Positions 1-5,490 of a stretch of 5,787 nt of DNA are shown one piece after another. Positions within the stretch are counted from its first letter, which is position 1; every line of letters starts with the position of its first letter. Made by a program: the position numbers and the translations under genes. The DNA is from Thermoplasmata archaeon (lineage in GTDB: Archaea; Thermoplasmatota; Thermoplasmata; Thermoplasmatales; Thermoplasmataceae): positions 1-5,787 of the forward strand of contig JAKAYH010000169.1 of the NCBI GenBank assembly GCA_021826835.1. The letters run 5' to 3'. The notes below the pieces were generated by a model. It did no database searches, was not told the origin of the DNA, and saw only the letters and a list, made by a program, of their open reading frames with translations.

Positions 1-101
1 CACTTGGTGTTTCCGAGAATCTCACACTGACAGGGTTGTTGACTCTGTCTCTCCCCGGAATCCCCACATATGCATCCCTCGTTGTCACAGTAGTTACACA
101 T
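1..101 (-). CDS. Small Cys-rich protein, C-terminus outside window
   Basis: I do not recognise this protein. An ATG at 101..99 opens 33 codons that run without a stop to the window edge, so only the N-terminus is visible. It begins MCNYCDNEGCICGD and has Cys at residues 2, 5, 10, 12, 24 and 26, that is CxxC, CxC and CxC groups, which suggests metal binding. A strong ribosome-binding site (AGGTGA) lies 6 nt before the ATG and supports this start. It follows two zinc-ribbon genes on the same strand after a 78-nt gap, so it is probably the third gene of one transcript. It could be the first part of a longer protein. That the reading is coding rests on the Cys pattern and the ribosome site; function is unknown. 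Confidence 0.6.
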   Translation of the reverse strand, partial: MCNYCDNEGCICGDSGERQSQQPCQCEILGNTK

Positions 102-107
102 TCAATT

Positions 108-113
108 TCACCT
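108..113 (-). promoter_or_regulatory. Shine-Dalgarno site AGGTGA
   Basis: On the minus strand AGGTGA matches the expected complement of the archaeal 16S rRNA tail (part of GGAGGTGATC). It sits 6 nt before the ATG at 101..99 and decides the start of the partial Cys-rich gene. Confidence 0.6.
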
Positions 114-149
114 ATCCAGTAAACTCGGCTGCATAATCACTCCATTCAG

Positions 150-170
150 GGTTGCGAGGTTGGAGCAACC
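150..170 (-). repeat. GC-rich hairpin between two Cys-rich genes
   Basis: Perfect 6-bp arms GGTTGC (150-155) and GCAACC (165-170) flank a 9-nt loop, just after the stop of the double-zinc-ribbon gene and 49 nt before the next start. No T-run follows on the minus strand, so it is not a typical archaeal terminator. It may protect or partly attenuate the transcript, or be chance. Confidence 0.35.
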
Positions 171-179
171 GAATTGGGA

Positions 180-848
180 TTACTCAAACTTATTTCCACA
201 CTCTCCACAAAATTTTGTCCCAACCTGGGTTTGTGCCCCACATTTCTGGCATTTCAACAGCCCAACGGTAGCTCCACAGTTGTTACAAAATTTCCCTTCT
301 CCTGCAGGCTTACCGCATTGTGGACAAATGGTCTGTTTTGATTCTATATTTCCCGTGAATACCTGCGTCTGTGATGCCTTATCCTTTATATCCTGCACCA
401 TTTTCTGTGCCTTTGCCGCTGCCACTTCGGCGGCTGCACGGGGGGCATCTTCCACACAAAGTCCATTCTGCTCATTCCAGTCGGTCTCGCAAACCCATTT
501 CCTGCATTTTGGACAGCGCTGGAAATGGCTCATAGCTTCATTTTGTCCTACCTGAAATGCCGTTTCGTGTTCTTTGTGCCATTCTGGTGACATTCCCTGG
601 AATTTCTGTGCCAGAGCATTTGCACCAGCCGATCCGCCCCACCCTAGGTTTGAGGAGGGTAGGACAGTATTCCCGGCGACATATATTGCTGTGCCCAGAC
701 CTCTCAGCAGTCCCGCTTTTTTATGAGTTCGGGAAGCAACAAAACTAGTCTTGAATCCATCTCGACAGACATCACAATAGAAAGTGAATTGGAAGCCCGC
801 ATCCGTGCTATTGTCATCAAAATTCCTTGTTATAGGTTGTAGAGTCAT
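180..848 (-). CDS. Zinc ribbon protein with internal Cys cluster and C-terminal double zinc ribbon
   Basis: About 222 aa from the ATG at 848. It resembles a family of uncharacterised prokaryotic 'zinc ribbon domain-containing' proteins; no reaction is known. Numbering from that ATG: an aromatic strand ends in a CxxC at 25/28, a Gly-rich hydrophobic stretch spans about 45-75, then comes HFQRCPKCRKWVC with Cys 112, 115 and 120, a further Cys at 131, and an Ala-rich helix at ~137-158. The C-terminus is a double zinc ribbon with CxxC pairs at 175/178, 188/191, 200/203 and 214/217. There is no signal peptide and no clear membrane helix, so it is probably cytoplasmic. An alternative TTG start at 863 directly abuts the stop of the upstream gene; I prefer the ATG because GGCGGA lies about 7-8 nt before it. 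Tight linkage to another zinc-ribbon gene implies co-transcription. Confidence 0.85.
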   Translation of the reverse strand: MTLQPITRNFDDNSTDAGFQFTFYCDVCRDGFKTSFVASRTHKKAGLLRGLGTAIYVAGNTVLPSSNLGWGGSAGANALAQKFQGMSPEWHKEHETAFQVGQNEAMSHFQRCPKCRKWVCETDWNEQNGLCVEDAPRAAAEVAAAKAQKMVQDIKDKASQTQVFTGNIESKQTICPQCGKPAGEGKFCNNCGATVGLLKCQKCGAQTQVGTKFCGECGNKFE

Positions 849-863
849 AATATTATCCGCCAA

Positions 864-1208
864 TTATAATACTTTCCCACAATATATACATTTGTCTGAA
901 ACAGGAGACTGCTCTTTATGACATTTTCTGCATCTGACCTGTATTCTTGCATCACATTTATCACAATAGTCCCCAAAGAAAGTCTCTTTTCCACACATAG
1001 GACAGATTATTCTTAACGCCTGACCGCAACTGCCACACTTTATCCAGTCTTTATGGACAGGGCTCTTGCACTTCGGGCACATCAGAGGCCCAAGGGGGTT
1101 TATCTTTCCACAAAATGGGCATGTGTTGGATTCGGCAGCAATCAGCTTATCGCAGTAACGACAAGGGTGTTTATATCCTATCATATTTGAGTACTCCGTT
1201 CCAAGCAT
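864..1208 (-). CDS. Four-zinc-ribbon protein
   Basis: 114 aa from the ATG at 1208. All 16 cysteines lie in eight CxxC pairs, at residues 16/19, 30/33, 44/47, 58/61, 69/72, 82/85, 93/96 and 107/110. Gaps of 9-10 residues inside each couple of pairs make four consecutive zinc ribbons with little else, so it is almost certainly zinc-binding and most likely a scaffold for protein or nucleic-acid contacts. Specific function is unknown. Starts are ambiguous: GTG at 1214, ATG at 1208 (GTGAT 6 nt upstream), or ATG at 1184, which has a good GGAG 9 nt upstream and may be the true start (106 aa). The stop TAA is at 866-864, followed at once by the next gene, so it is the first gene of a zinc-protein operon. 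Weak TATA-like AT-rich stretches lie at about 1222-1245. Confidence 0.82.
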   Translation of the reverse strand: MLGTEYSNMIGYKHPCRYCDKLIAAESNTCPFCGKINPLGPLMCPKCKSPVHKDWIKCGSCGQALRIICPMCGKETFFGDYCDKCDARIQVRCRKCHKEQSPVSDKCIYCGKVL

Positions 1209-1323
1209 ATTCACATCACAACAATTAAATCTTTTTACATTTATCCTAAGGCGTGATAGTATCCCGAATTTTGTGAAATAGAGACTTGAAAAATTATAAT
1301 TTTATTTATGGCATTTAATCCTC

Positions 1324-1340
1324 AATCGATTATATCGATT
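1324..1340. repeat. 17-bp inverted repeat in intergenic gap
   Basis: Perfect 7-bp arms AATCGAT and ATCGATT are separated by TAT. It lies in the 177-bp gap between the end of the DUF4143 ATPase gene and the start of the zinc-ribbon gene, both on the minus strand. It could be a protein-binding site upstream of the zinc operon. No T-run follows, so a terminator role for the ATPase transcript is less likely. The rest of the gap is AT-rich and shows no gene. Confidence 0.35.
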
Positions 1341-1385
1341 CACGCTGAATTATCCAAATAATGATCAGAGCCAGCATCGAACAGG

Positions 1386-2684
1386 TCACATTCCTAATGC
1401 CCATTTATAGAAGGGTACTATCTTGATTCTATCATCACCAGTCTGGATTTTCTGCTCCTCAAGAGTTATTATTGTACTACTATTGAGATTTAAACGATCC
1501 ATGATATATTTCAGCGGTTTCACCTCCCTGTCCAGGTTCTGAATATTAAGATCTACGCAAACCTGAATAATCTCGCTTATCTTGAGGTCTCTTACCAAAA
1601 CAAAGTCTATCTCTATGTTATCTTCATAATAAAATATCTGAATTGATTCACTTTCCTTCCTTCTGAGAAGCTCGATATAAACCGCATTTTCAAGTAATTT
1701 TCCAAAGTCGTCTGAAGTTTTATAAAGTTTAGAAAAGCCGGTATCCATCAGATATAATTTTTTTCGGGACTGGTGTGTTTTCTTGAAGCTTTTCGAATAC
1801 TTAAAATTCATAGAAATAAAAAATACACTTTCTGCATAATTTATGTAATCGTTCACTGTCTTCTTACTTACCTCAAGGCCGAGTGATTTTAAGTAGGAAT
1901 ATAATCTTGAGGCACTCATGTTGCTTGAATATGAGTTTAGCGTATACCCCAAGACCATCTTTAACATATTTGTATTCGATATTCGATAGCGCTCAACTAT
2001 ATCATGGAATACAATGGCATCATAATATGTGGAAAGTATTTTTCTTTTCATATCTTTGCTTTCTAAGACGGCAATTTCCGGAAATCCACCATATTCCAGA
2101 TATTCAATGAGTTCCTTTTTTATAATGCCTAAATTTGAATACAGAAACTGTGTATTCAATGGAACAGAACGTGCCTTAAGAAATTCTTTGAAAGAAAGAG
2201 GATACATAATATAAGTAAGATTTCTTCCAGCCAAAGCGCTGGATATCTCATAGCTCAGCAGTTTGGATGAAGATCCTGTCAGAAATATCCTAAAGTTGTA
2301 TGAGTCATATAGTCTTCGTACAAGTCTATCCCATCCTGACACATTCTGTATCTCGTCCATGAAGAGAAAGATGGGGTATTGCTTATCAGGTTCAGATAAG
2401 GATGTGTAAATATCCAGAAGTTGATCAAAATCGTTCGCTTCAAAACCAATAAATCTCTCATCCTCGAAATTCACGTAGAGAATGTTGGCTCTGGGCACAC
2501 CTTTACGTTGGACTTCCTTAATCAGATTGAATATCTCAAAAGTTTTGCCAGACCTTCTAATTCCGGAAATAATTATAACCTTGTTTATTGAAGTATCAAT
2601 TTCAATATCCCGTGGTATTGCGTTCGGAAATTGCATAGCCATATATTCCGCAATTGCTCTTTTTACACCTTCAATGTTAATCAT
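1386..2684 (-). CDS. AAA_14/DUF4143 family ATPase
   Basis: 432 aa from the ATG at 2684, full length for this archaeal family of P-loop ATPases. From that start: Walker A GIRRSGKT at 41-48, Walker B FLFMDEIQ with D110/E111, sensor-like LTGSSS at 135-140, a likely arginine finger in AGRN (R154), and the linker YPLSFKEFL at 161-169. The C-terminal DUF4143 region (about 195-432) has EYGGFPEIA, a winged-helix-like middle and a PD-(D/E)XK-like core with E332 and EID (358-360). Where a nuclease would have ExK, it reads QVCVD (374-378), so cleavage activity is doubtful; this is usual in the archaeal subfamily as I know it. Its cellular role is unknown; such genes are often multi-copy and patchy. An in-frame TTG at 2753 and ATG at 2729 would add 23 or 15 residues, but the TATA-like box at 2704-2711 favours a leaderless start at 2684. 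It is divergent from the DUF234 ATPase gene. Confidence 0.9.
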   Translation of the reverse strand: MINIEGVKRAIAEYMAMQFPNAIPRDIEIDTSINKVIIISGIRRSGKTFEIFNLIKEVQRKGVPRANILYVNFEDERFIGFEANDFDQLLDIYTSLSEPDKQYPIFLFMDEIQNVSGWDRLVRRLYDSYNFRIFLTGSSSKLLSYEISSALAGRNLTYIMYPLSFKEFLKARSVPLNTQFLYSNLGIIKKELIEYLEYGGFPEIAVLESKDMKRKILSTYYDAIVFHDIVERYRISNTNMLKMVLGYTLNSYSSNMSASRLYSYLKSLGLEVSKKTVNDYINYAESVFFISMNFKYSKSFKKTHQSRKKLYLMDTGFSKLYKTSDDFGKLLENAVYIELLRRKESESIQIFYYEDNIEIDFVLVRDLKISEIIQVCVDLNIQNLDREVKPLKYIMDRLNLNSSTIITLEEQKIQTGDDRIKIVPFYKWALGM

Positions 2685-2704
2685 TTGTTTCCATATGGAA
2701 ACAA
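2685..2704. promoter_or_regulatory. Perfect 20-bp palindrome, likely operator
   Basis: TTGTTTCCATATGGAAACAA reads identically on both strands. It fills the space between the TATA-like box and the ATG at 2684 of the DUF4143 ATPase gene, where a bound dimeric repressor would block transcription start. No regulator can be named. A 20-bp perfect palindrome is unlikely to be chance, though its binding role is inferred. Confidence 0.6.
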
Positions 2705-2711
2705 TATTTAA
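2704..2711 (-). promoter_or_regulatory. TATA-like box of the DUF4143 ATPase gene
   Basis: TTAAATAT on the minus strand is centred about 24 nt before the ATG at 2684, matching archaeal TATA placement for a leaderless transcript beginning at or next to the start codon. This supports 2684 over the upstream TTG at 2753. Confidence 0.5.
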
Positions 2712-2746
2712 TAGTTTATGTATCTGCATTGAAACATTAATTAAAC

Positions 2747-2795
2747 CGAACAATGTTCGCGTTGCGAATGCAAATACCTATTCATTAAGAATGAA
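2747..2795. repeat. Cluster of short dyads upstream of the ATPase promoter
   Basis: Three small dyads lie here. CGAACA/TGTTCG has one central base (2747-2759). TTCGC/GCGAA has a 3-nt spacer (2756-2768). TTCATT/AATGAA has a 3-nt spacer (2781-2795). They differ from one another and from the 20-bp palindrome. They may be binding sites in the divergent regulatory region, but short dyads in AT-rich DNA also arise by chance. Confidence 0.3.
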
Positions 2796-2806
2796 CATAA
2801 CGATAC

Positions 2807-2917
2807 ATGTTGCTTAGAGATGCCTTGAAAGAAGTGATAGCTTCACAGAAGGAAGTTCTGGAAAAATTCCCCGAGGAACTTACCGGATGCCGGGAGAAAC
2901 ATACGGTGTCCAAGTGA
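2807..2917 (+). pseudogene. N-terminal remnant of an ATPase gene
   Basis: An ATG at 2807 opens 36 codons and then TGA. The product begins MLLRDALKEVIASQKEVLEK, which resembles the amphipathic N-terminal helix that precedes the P-loop in archaeal AAA_14-type ATPases. The reading ends before any Walker A motif, and none is found in the next 270 bp on the plus strand. It therefore looks like a truncated copy of an ATPase gene related to the intact DUF4143 one, which runs the other way. The family assignment comes from a short helix only; it could instead be a short unrelated ORF. Confidence 0.4.
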
Positions 2918-3155
2918 TCTGATTCTGCAAAATTTATATCATTTTTTAATCGGCTAATAAGTGCATTCATCTGGTCTCCTTTTAACATGTCTGAAGCCAG
3001 ATGCACCTCTTCCACCTTCACCATTGAAGACCTCATTGGCATCAGAACGAGGACAACCGTCGGGAAAGGTAACGGGCGTATCCACAATTCTTGGGGTTTT
3101 ACTTCTTATGGGTAGTTTCTTTTTGAAGTTTTTTCGAAAGAAAATGACAATCGAT
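2918..3155. other. Unassigned gap between divergent ATPase genes
   Basis: No intact gene is recognised here. The stretch at about 3000-3090 has higher GC than its surroundings and is open in several frames. On the plus strand, the frame upstream of the DUF234 start reads a Pro/Ser-rich segment and then a hydrophobic run, STILGVLLLMGSFFL, followed by basic residues (about 3081-3143), which could be the tail of a lost membrane protein. On the minus strand, a helix-like reading (MVKVEEVHLASDMLKG...) spans about 2905-3024. None is supported by a start signal or a known motif. It is probably debris from rearrangement, and part may serve as leader or promoter DNA. Confidence 0.35.
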
Positions 3156-3200
3156 AGGATTATATTCCACAGGATTATAATTTACAGGATTATGTTCCTA
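3156..3200 (+). repeat. Three-copy 15-bp tandem repeat containing the DUF234 gene start
   Basis: Three 15-bp units each open with AGGATTAT (3156-3163, 3171-3178, 3186-3193). Unit 1 (AGGATTATATTCCAC) matches unit 3 (AGGATTATGTTCCTA) except for the A/G that separates ATA from the start ATG, and the last two bases. Unit 2 has diverged more. Being 15 bp long, the repeat keeps reading frame and would encode RIIFH, RIIIY, RIMFL. The TATA-like ATTATATT of unit 1 lies about 29 nt before the ATG at 3192, so the array may form the promoter and start region. Confidence 0.7.
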
Positions 3201-4544
3201 AATAGAGAAAATGAGTTGAATTTCCTTAATTCTTCCTTTCAAGAAAATAAGAAAAAATTGCTGATAATTTACGGAAGAAGAAGGATAGGGAAAACTGAGT
3301 TGATAAAACAATTTATCAATAAAGTGGGGGGAATTTATCATATGGTTGATACCCTTTCCCTTAGTAATTTTCTTAATGGATTCGCTGAACAGGCACATAA
3401 TTCTGGATTTGTGGATCTCGTTCCCAAGCTTCAAACGCTGGATGACTTTTTCGGCTTAATTCAGCACATTGCAAGAACAAGGAAAGTAATAGTTGCTTTA
3501 GATGAATTTCAAAGATTAACAGACATTGACAGTGAATTCATAATGGGGCTCCAGGGATGGTGGGATAGCATTTCGGAAGGAGTACCTATAACGCTGATAC
3601 TCCTGGGTTCCTCAGTAGGGTTAATTGAAAAAATGGCTTTGTCCCATGATTCTCCCATATACGGCAGGAGATCCGGACAAATTCACCTTAAGCCCCTGAC
3701 ATATTTCGAAGCACTACCATTTTTTTCTGACAGAGAGGTTCAGGATAGAGTCTCTCTTTACTCGGTGTTTGGGGGAACTCCTTCATATCTCATGGTGATT
3801 GACAGTGGAAAGACCGTACTTGAGAACATAGAAACGCAGATCCTTTCGAAAAATTCAAGGCTGTATGAGGAACCCAAATTCCTTCTGGCGGAGGAGACAA
3901 GAGAACCTTTGCGCTATATGGATATTCTTTCGGCAATAGCCCAGGGATCAACTACATATTCTTCAATTGGTAATCGTGTTGGAATCTCATCCAGCGATCT
4001 GAACAAGTACCTCGTCAATCTTTCAGAAGGAATGGATCTTGTTGCGAAGCAATATCCAGTTGGCAGGGAACGGAAAAGGGGAGAAGGGAGATACCATCTG
4101 TCCGATAATTTTCTTAGTTTCTGGTATATGTTTGTCAGGCCCTACAGGGACGCTCTTGAGATTGGTGGCCCAGAACCTGTATCCCGTATTGTAAAGAAGG
4201 AACTTGACATGTACGTATCCAGAAAGTTTGAGGACATTACACTTCAGCATATGCTTCTTAAATTTGGCAAAGACCATAGCTTCACCCAAATAGGTAGATG
4301 GTGGTATAAAGAACTTGAGATTGATGGTGTAGCCATTGATGAATCCGATAATACTGTATATTTCATGGAAGCAAAGTGGACTGAAAAGCCTCTGGGTAGA
4401 GAGGTACTCAACGATCTGATAAGAAAGAGTTCTGAATTCCGATGGGCGAACGAAATCAGGCAGGAGAGATTCATTATCTACTCAAAGTCAGGCTTCTCCT
4501 TTTCAGATGAATCGGTGACACTGATTAGTCTGAATGAACTGTAA
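3192..4544 (+). CDS. ATPase_2/DUF234 family ATPase with PD-(D/E)XK-like domain
   Basis: 450 aa from the ATG at 3192, full length for the archaeal ATPase_2 plus DUF234 family. The N-terminus MFLNRENELNFL is the family's usual opening, which is why I reject the 77-residue extension from 2961 and the ATG at 3144. Walker A GRRRIGKT is at 28-35, Walker B VIVALDEFQ with D104/E105, sensor LLGSS at 137-141, and a YGR motif with R159 as likely arginine finger. A winged-helix-like region spans about 240-300. The DUF234 part has E347, EID at 376-378 and EAK at 393-395, the layout of a PD-(D/E)XK nuclease core with the catalytic acid and lysine kept. DNA cleavage or binding is therefore plausible, but the biological role is unknown. 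It is divergent from the DUF4143 ATPase and followed directly by a transposase remnant. Confidence 0.9.
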   Translation: MFLNRENELNFLNSSFQENKKKLLIIYGRRRIGKTELIKQFINKVGGIYHMVDTLSLSNFLNGFAEQAHNSGFVDLVPKLQTLDDFFGLIQHIARTRKVIVALDEFQRLTDIDSEFIMGLQGWWDSISEGVPITLILLGSSVGLIEKMALSHDSPIYGRRSGQIHLKPLTYFEALPFFSDREVQDRVSLYSVFGGTPSYLMVIDSGKTVLENIETQILSKNSRLYEEPKFLLAEETREPLRYMDILSAIAQGSTTYSSIGNRVGISSSDLNKYLVNLSEGMDLVAKQYPVGRERKRGEGRYHLSDNFLSFWYMFVRPYRDALEIGGPEPVSRIVKKELDMYVSRKFEDITLQHMLLKFGKDHSFTQIGRWWYKELEIDGVAIDESDNTVYFMEAKWTEKPLGREVLNDLIRKSSEFRWANEIRQERFIIYSKSGFSFSDESVTLISLNEL

Positions 4545-4571
4545 GAGGAGACTGTAAAGAACAGCAAAAAC

Positions 4572-4602
4572 AACAGGTTCAGCGTCATAACACTAACCTG
4601 TT
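4572..4602 (+). repeat. 8-bp stem inverted repeat after the DUF234 gene
   Basis: Perfect arms AACAGGTT (4572-4579) and AACCTGTT (4595-4602) flank a 15-nt loop, 27 nt after the ATPase stop. It could fold in the 3' end of the ATPase mRNA. No T-run follows, so terminator status is uncertain. It lies where the transposase remnant loses its readable frame and may be linked to that break. Confidence 0.4.
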
Positions 4603-4604
4603 AA

Positions 4605-4973
4605 GGATGCAGGAAAATGACCATACCGACAAACACAAGGGAAAGGCCGGAGACGGTATTTGAGCTGTATAAGTCCAGGAACGATGTGGAGGAGGCATTC
4701 GACGTGTTCAAGAATCTTCTTCAGGTTGATACTCCGTATATCAGGAATGACAACACGCTGCGAGGATAAGTATTTGTTTCATTCATTTCGCTAATCGCCC
4801 ACTGCAGAATATTAAAGCTCATGAAGGACAGGAAGATCAACAACAGGATAAGCGTGAAGAATGCCCTTCTCCAGCTATCAAAGATATATATTGATGATAT
4901 TGGCGACCGGGTAATAGTGGCGGAAATACTGGATTTAAAACCGGAACTGTTCTCTAAAAAGGTTCCGAGTTAA
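4605..4973 (+). pseudogene. IS4-type transposase, C-terminal remnant with in-frame stop
   Basis: One frame runs from about 4605 to a TAA at 4971-4973 and encodes about 120 residues of a DDE transposase C-terminus. FELYKSRNDVEEAFDVFK (about 4659-4712) carries the IS4 YREK signature Y-x2-R-x3-E-x6-K exactly, the Glu being the last of the catalytic triad. The frame is broken by a TAA at 4767-4769 after TLRG; the reading continues in the same frame as VFVSFISLIAHCRILKLMKD and on to KKVPS, so a single codon change, probably of Tyr, explains the break. Another in-frame TAA lies at 4602-4604. Upstream codons from 4545 (EETVKNSKNNRFS) may be further remnant. The N-terminal catalytic Asp region is absent, so the element is dead. 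It lies between the DUF234 gene and vapB and marks past insertion. Confidence 0.8.
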
Positions 4974-4998
4974 GGCTTCAGGGGTGGGAGGATGTCAG
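4974..4998 (+). mobile_element. Possible IS200/IS605-type end remnant
   Basis: The G-rich stretch TTCAGGGGTGGGAGGATGTC (4977-4996) follows directly after the transposase remnant. From memory it resembles the 3' ends of IS200/IS605 elements carrying tnpB. No tnpB codons or subterminal hairpin are kept beside it, so this is a weak assignment by sequence look alone. Confidence 0.3.
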
Positions 4999-5018
4999 AA
5001 CAACAAAGGTGTTAATAA

Positions 5019-5267
5019 CTATGTTATTTGTTTTCTCCATTTTCTTATTTCCTCTGTTGAATTCCACCATTTGTTGGATTTCCGCACCATTGATGCAATA
5101 ACTAACCCCTCCTGTAATACATTTCTGTCGATTATCTGCTCCTTTGCCTCTTCTTCCTGTATCTTTTTAATGACTGCTTCCCTTATGACATTGCTCCAGT
5201 TAATATGAGGTAATTTTTTCATTTTTTCTTTTGTTTCCCAGTCAATTCTGGCTGTTATGATCTCCAT
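5019..5267 (-). CDS. vapB: VapB-like ribbon-helix-helix antitoxin, no vapC beside it
   Basis: 82 aa from the ATG at 5267. The N-terminus MEIITARIDWETKEKMKK fits the strand and first helix of a ribbon-helix-helix DNA-binding fold, followed by INWSNVIREAVIKKIQEEE as the second helix. The C-terminal WNSTEEIRKWRK is typical of archaeal VapB proteins and is the toxin-binding part in that family. VapB proteins neutralise PIN-domain RNase VapC and repress their own promoter. Here the next 45 nt downstream on the minus strand contain no VapC start and then run into the IS remnants, so the partner appears lost. The tail KQIT may be read into foreign DNA. A GTG at 5285 would add six residues, but the TATA box at 5288-5295 favours a leaderless start at 5267. 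It may act as an orphan repressor or be decaying. Confidence 0.75.
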   Translation of the reverse strand: MEIITARIDWETKEKMKKLPHINWSNVIREAVIKKIQEEEAKEQIIDRNVLQEGLVIASMVRKSNKWWNSTEEIRKWRKQIT

Positions 5268-5287
5268 GAAATTTAATACCGTCACAT

Positions 5288-5295
5288 AATATAAA
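5288..5295 (-). promoter_or_regulatory. TATA box of the vapB-like gene
   Basis: TTTATATT on the minus strand is close to the archaeal TATA consensus and is centred about 25 nt before the ATG at 5267, which fits a leaderless transcript starting at that codon. Confidence 0.55.
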
Positions 5296-5348
5296 TATAA
5301 CGAGATATACTATGAATTACAGAAACATAAATCTCTCTTTCATTATTG

Positions 5349-5489
5349 TTTGAAATAATATCTAAAACGCTGCGGTGCAGAGAACAATAATATCGTGTGT
5401 TTTTAATGATTTTCTCTAAATCTGGCTTTTCTCCCCTATGTAAAAAATTGAATCCTGCTGAAATACACGTCACTCTTTTTAAGTCTTAA
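5349..5489 (+). pseudogene. C-terminal fragment of an ATPase_2-type ATPase
   Basis: From 5391 the plus strand reads YRVFLMIFSKSGFSPLCKKL and on to a TAA at 5487-5489. The core IFSKSGFS matches the C-terminus of the intact DUF234 ATPase in this window (IIYSKSGFSFSDESVTLISL, about 4473-4532), followed in both by a hydrophobic strand (VTLF against VTLI). Upstream, FEIISKTLRCREQ in the same frame is interrupted by TAA at 5388-5390. No Walker motifs are present, so this is the end of a lost gene, most likely a second ATPase_2 family member. Minus-strand readings of the same stretch look like shadows. Confidence 0.5.
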
Positions 5490-5490
5490 A

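Noticed and set aside
160..748. Plus-strand ORFs opposite the double-zinc-ribbon gene
   Set aside because: They are antisense to a gene with clear CxxC motifs and show no motifs of their own.
2685..2753. 23-residue extension of the DUF4143 ATPase from TTG
   Set aside because: It would translate through the palindrome and the TATA-like box; the ATG at 2684 fits promoter spacing.
2785..3087. 100-codon minus-strand ORF
   Set aside because: Its last third is antisense to the ATPase N-terminal remnant, and no family or ribosome site is seen. The middle part is mentioned under the unassigned gap only.
2961..3191. 77-residue N-terminal extension of the DUF234 ATPase
   Set aside because: Family proteins start at the equivalent of MFLNRENEL; the extension reads through the 15-bp tandem repeat and the unassigned gap and has no start signal.
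3156..3200. CRISPR-like array
   Set aside because: The units are 15 bp with no spacers, only three copies; it is a simple tandem repeat.
4767..4769. Programmed recoding of the TAA in the transposase
   Set aside because: No slippery site or structure is evident, known archaeal recoding to pyrrolysine uses TAG, and the protein lacks its N-terminal half anyway.
5282..5473. 63-codon minus-strand ORF before vapB
   Set aside because: It contains the vapB TATA box and is antisense to the ATPase C-terminal fragment with its SKSGFS motif.
2807..5489. N- and C-terminal ATPase fragments as halves of one interrupted gene
   Set aside because: The N-terminal helix looks AAA_14-like, while the C-terminal SKSGF motif looks ATPase_2-like, so they probably come from different genes.
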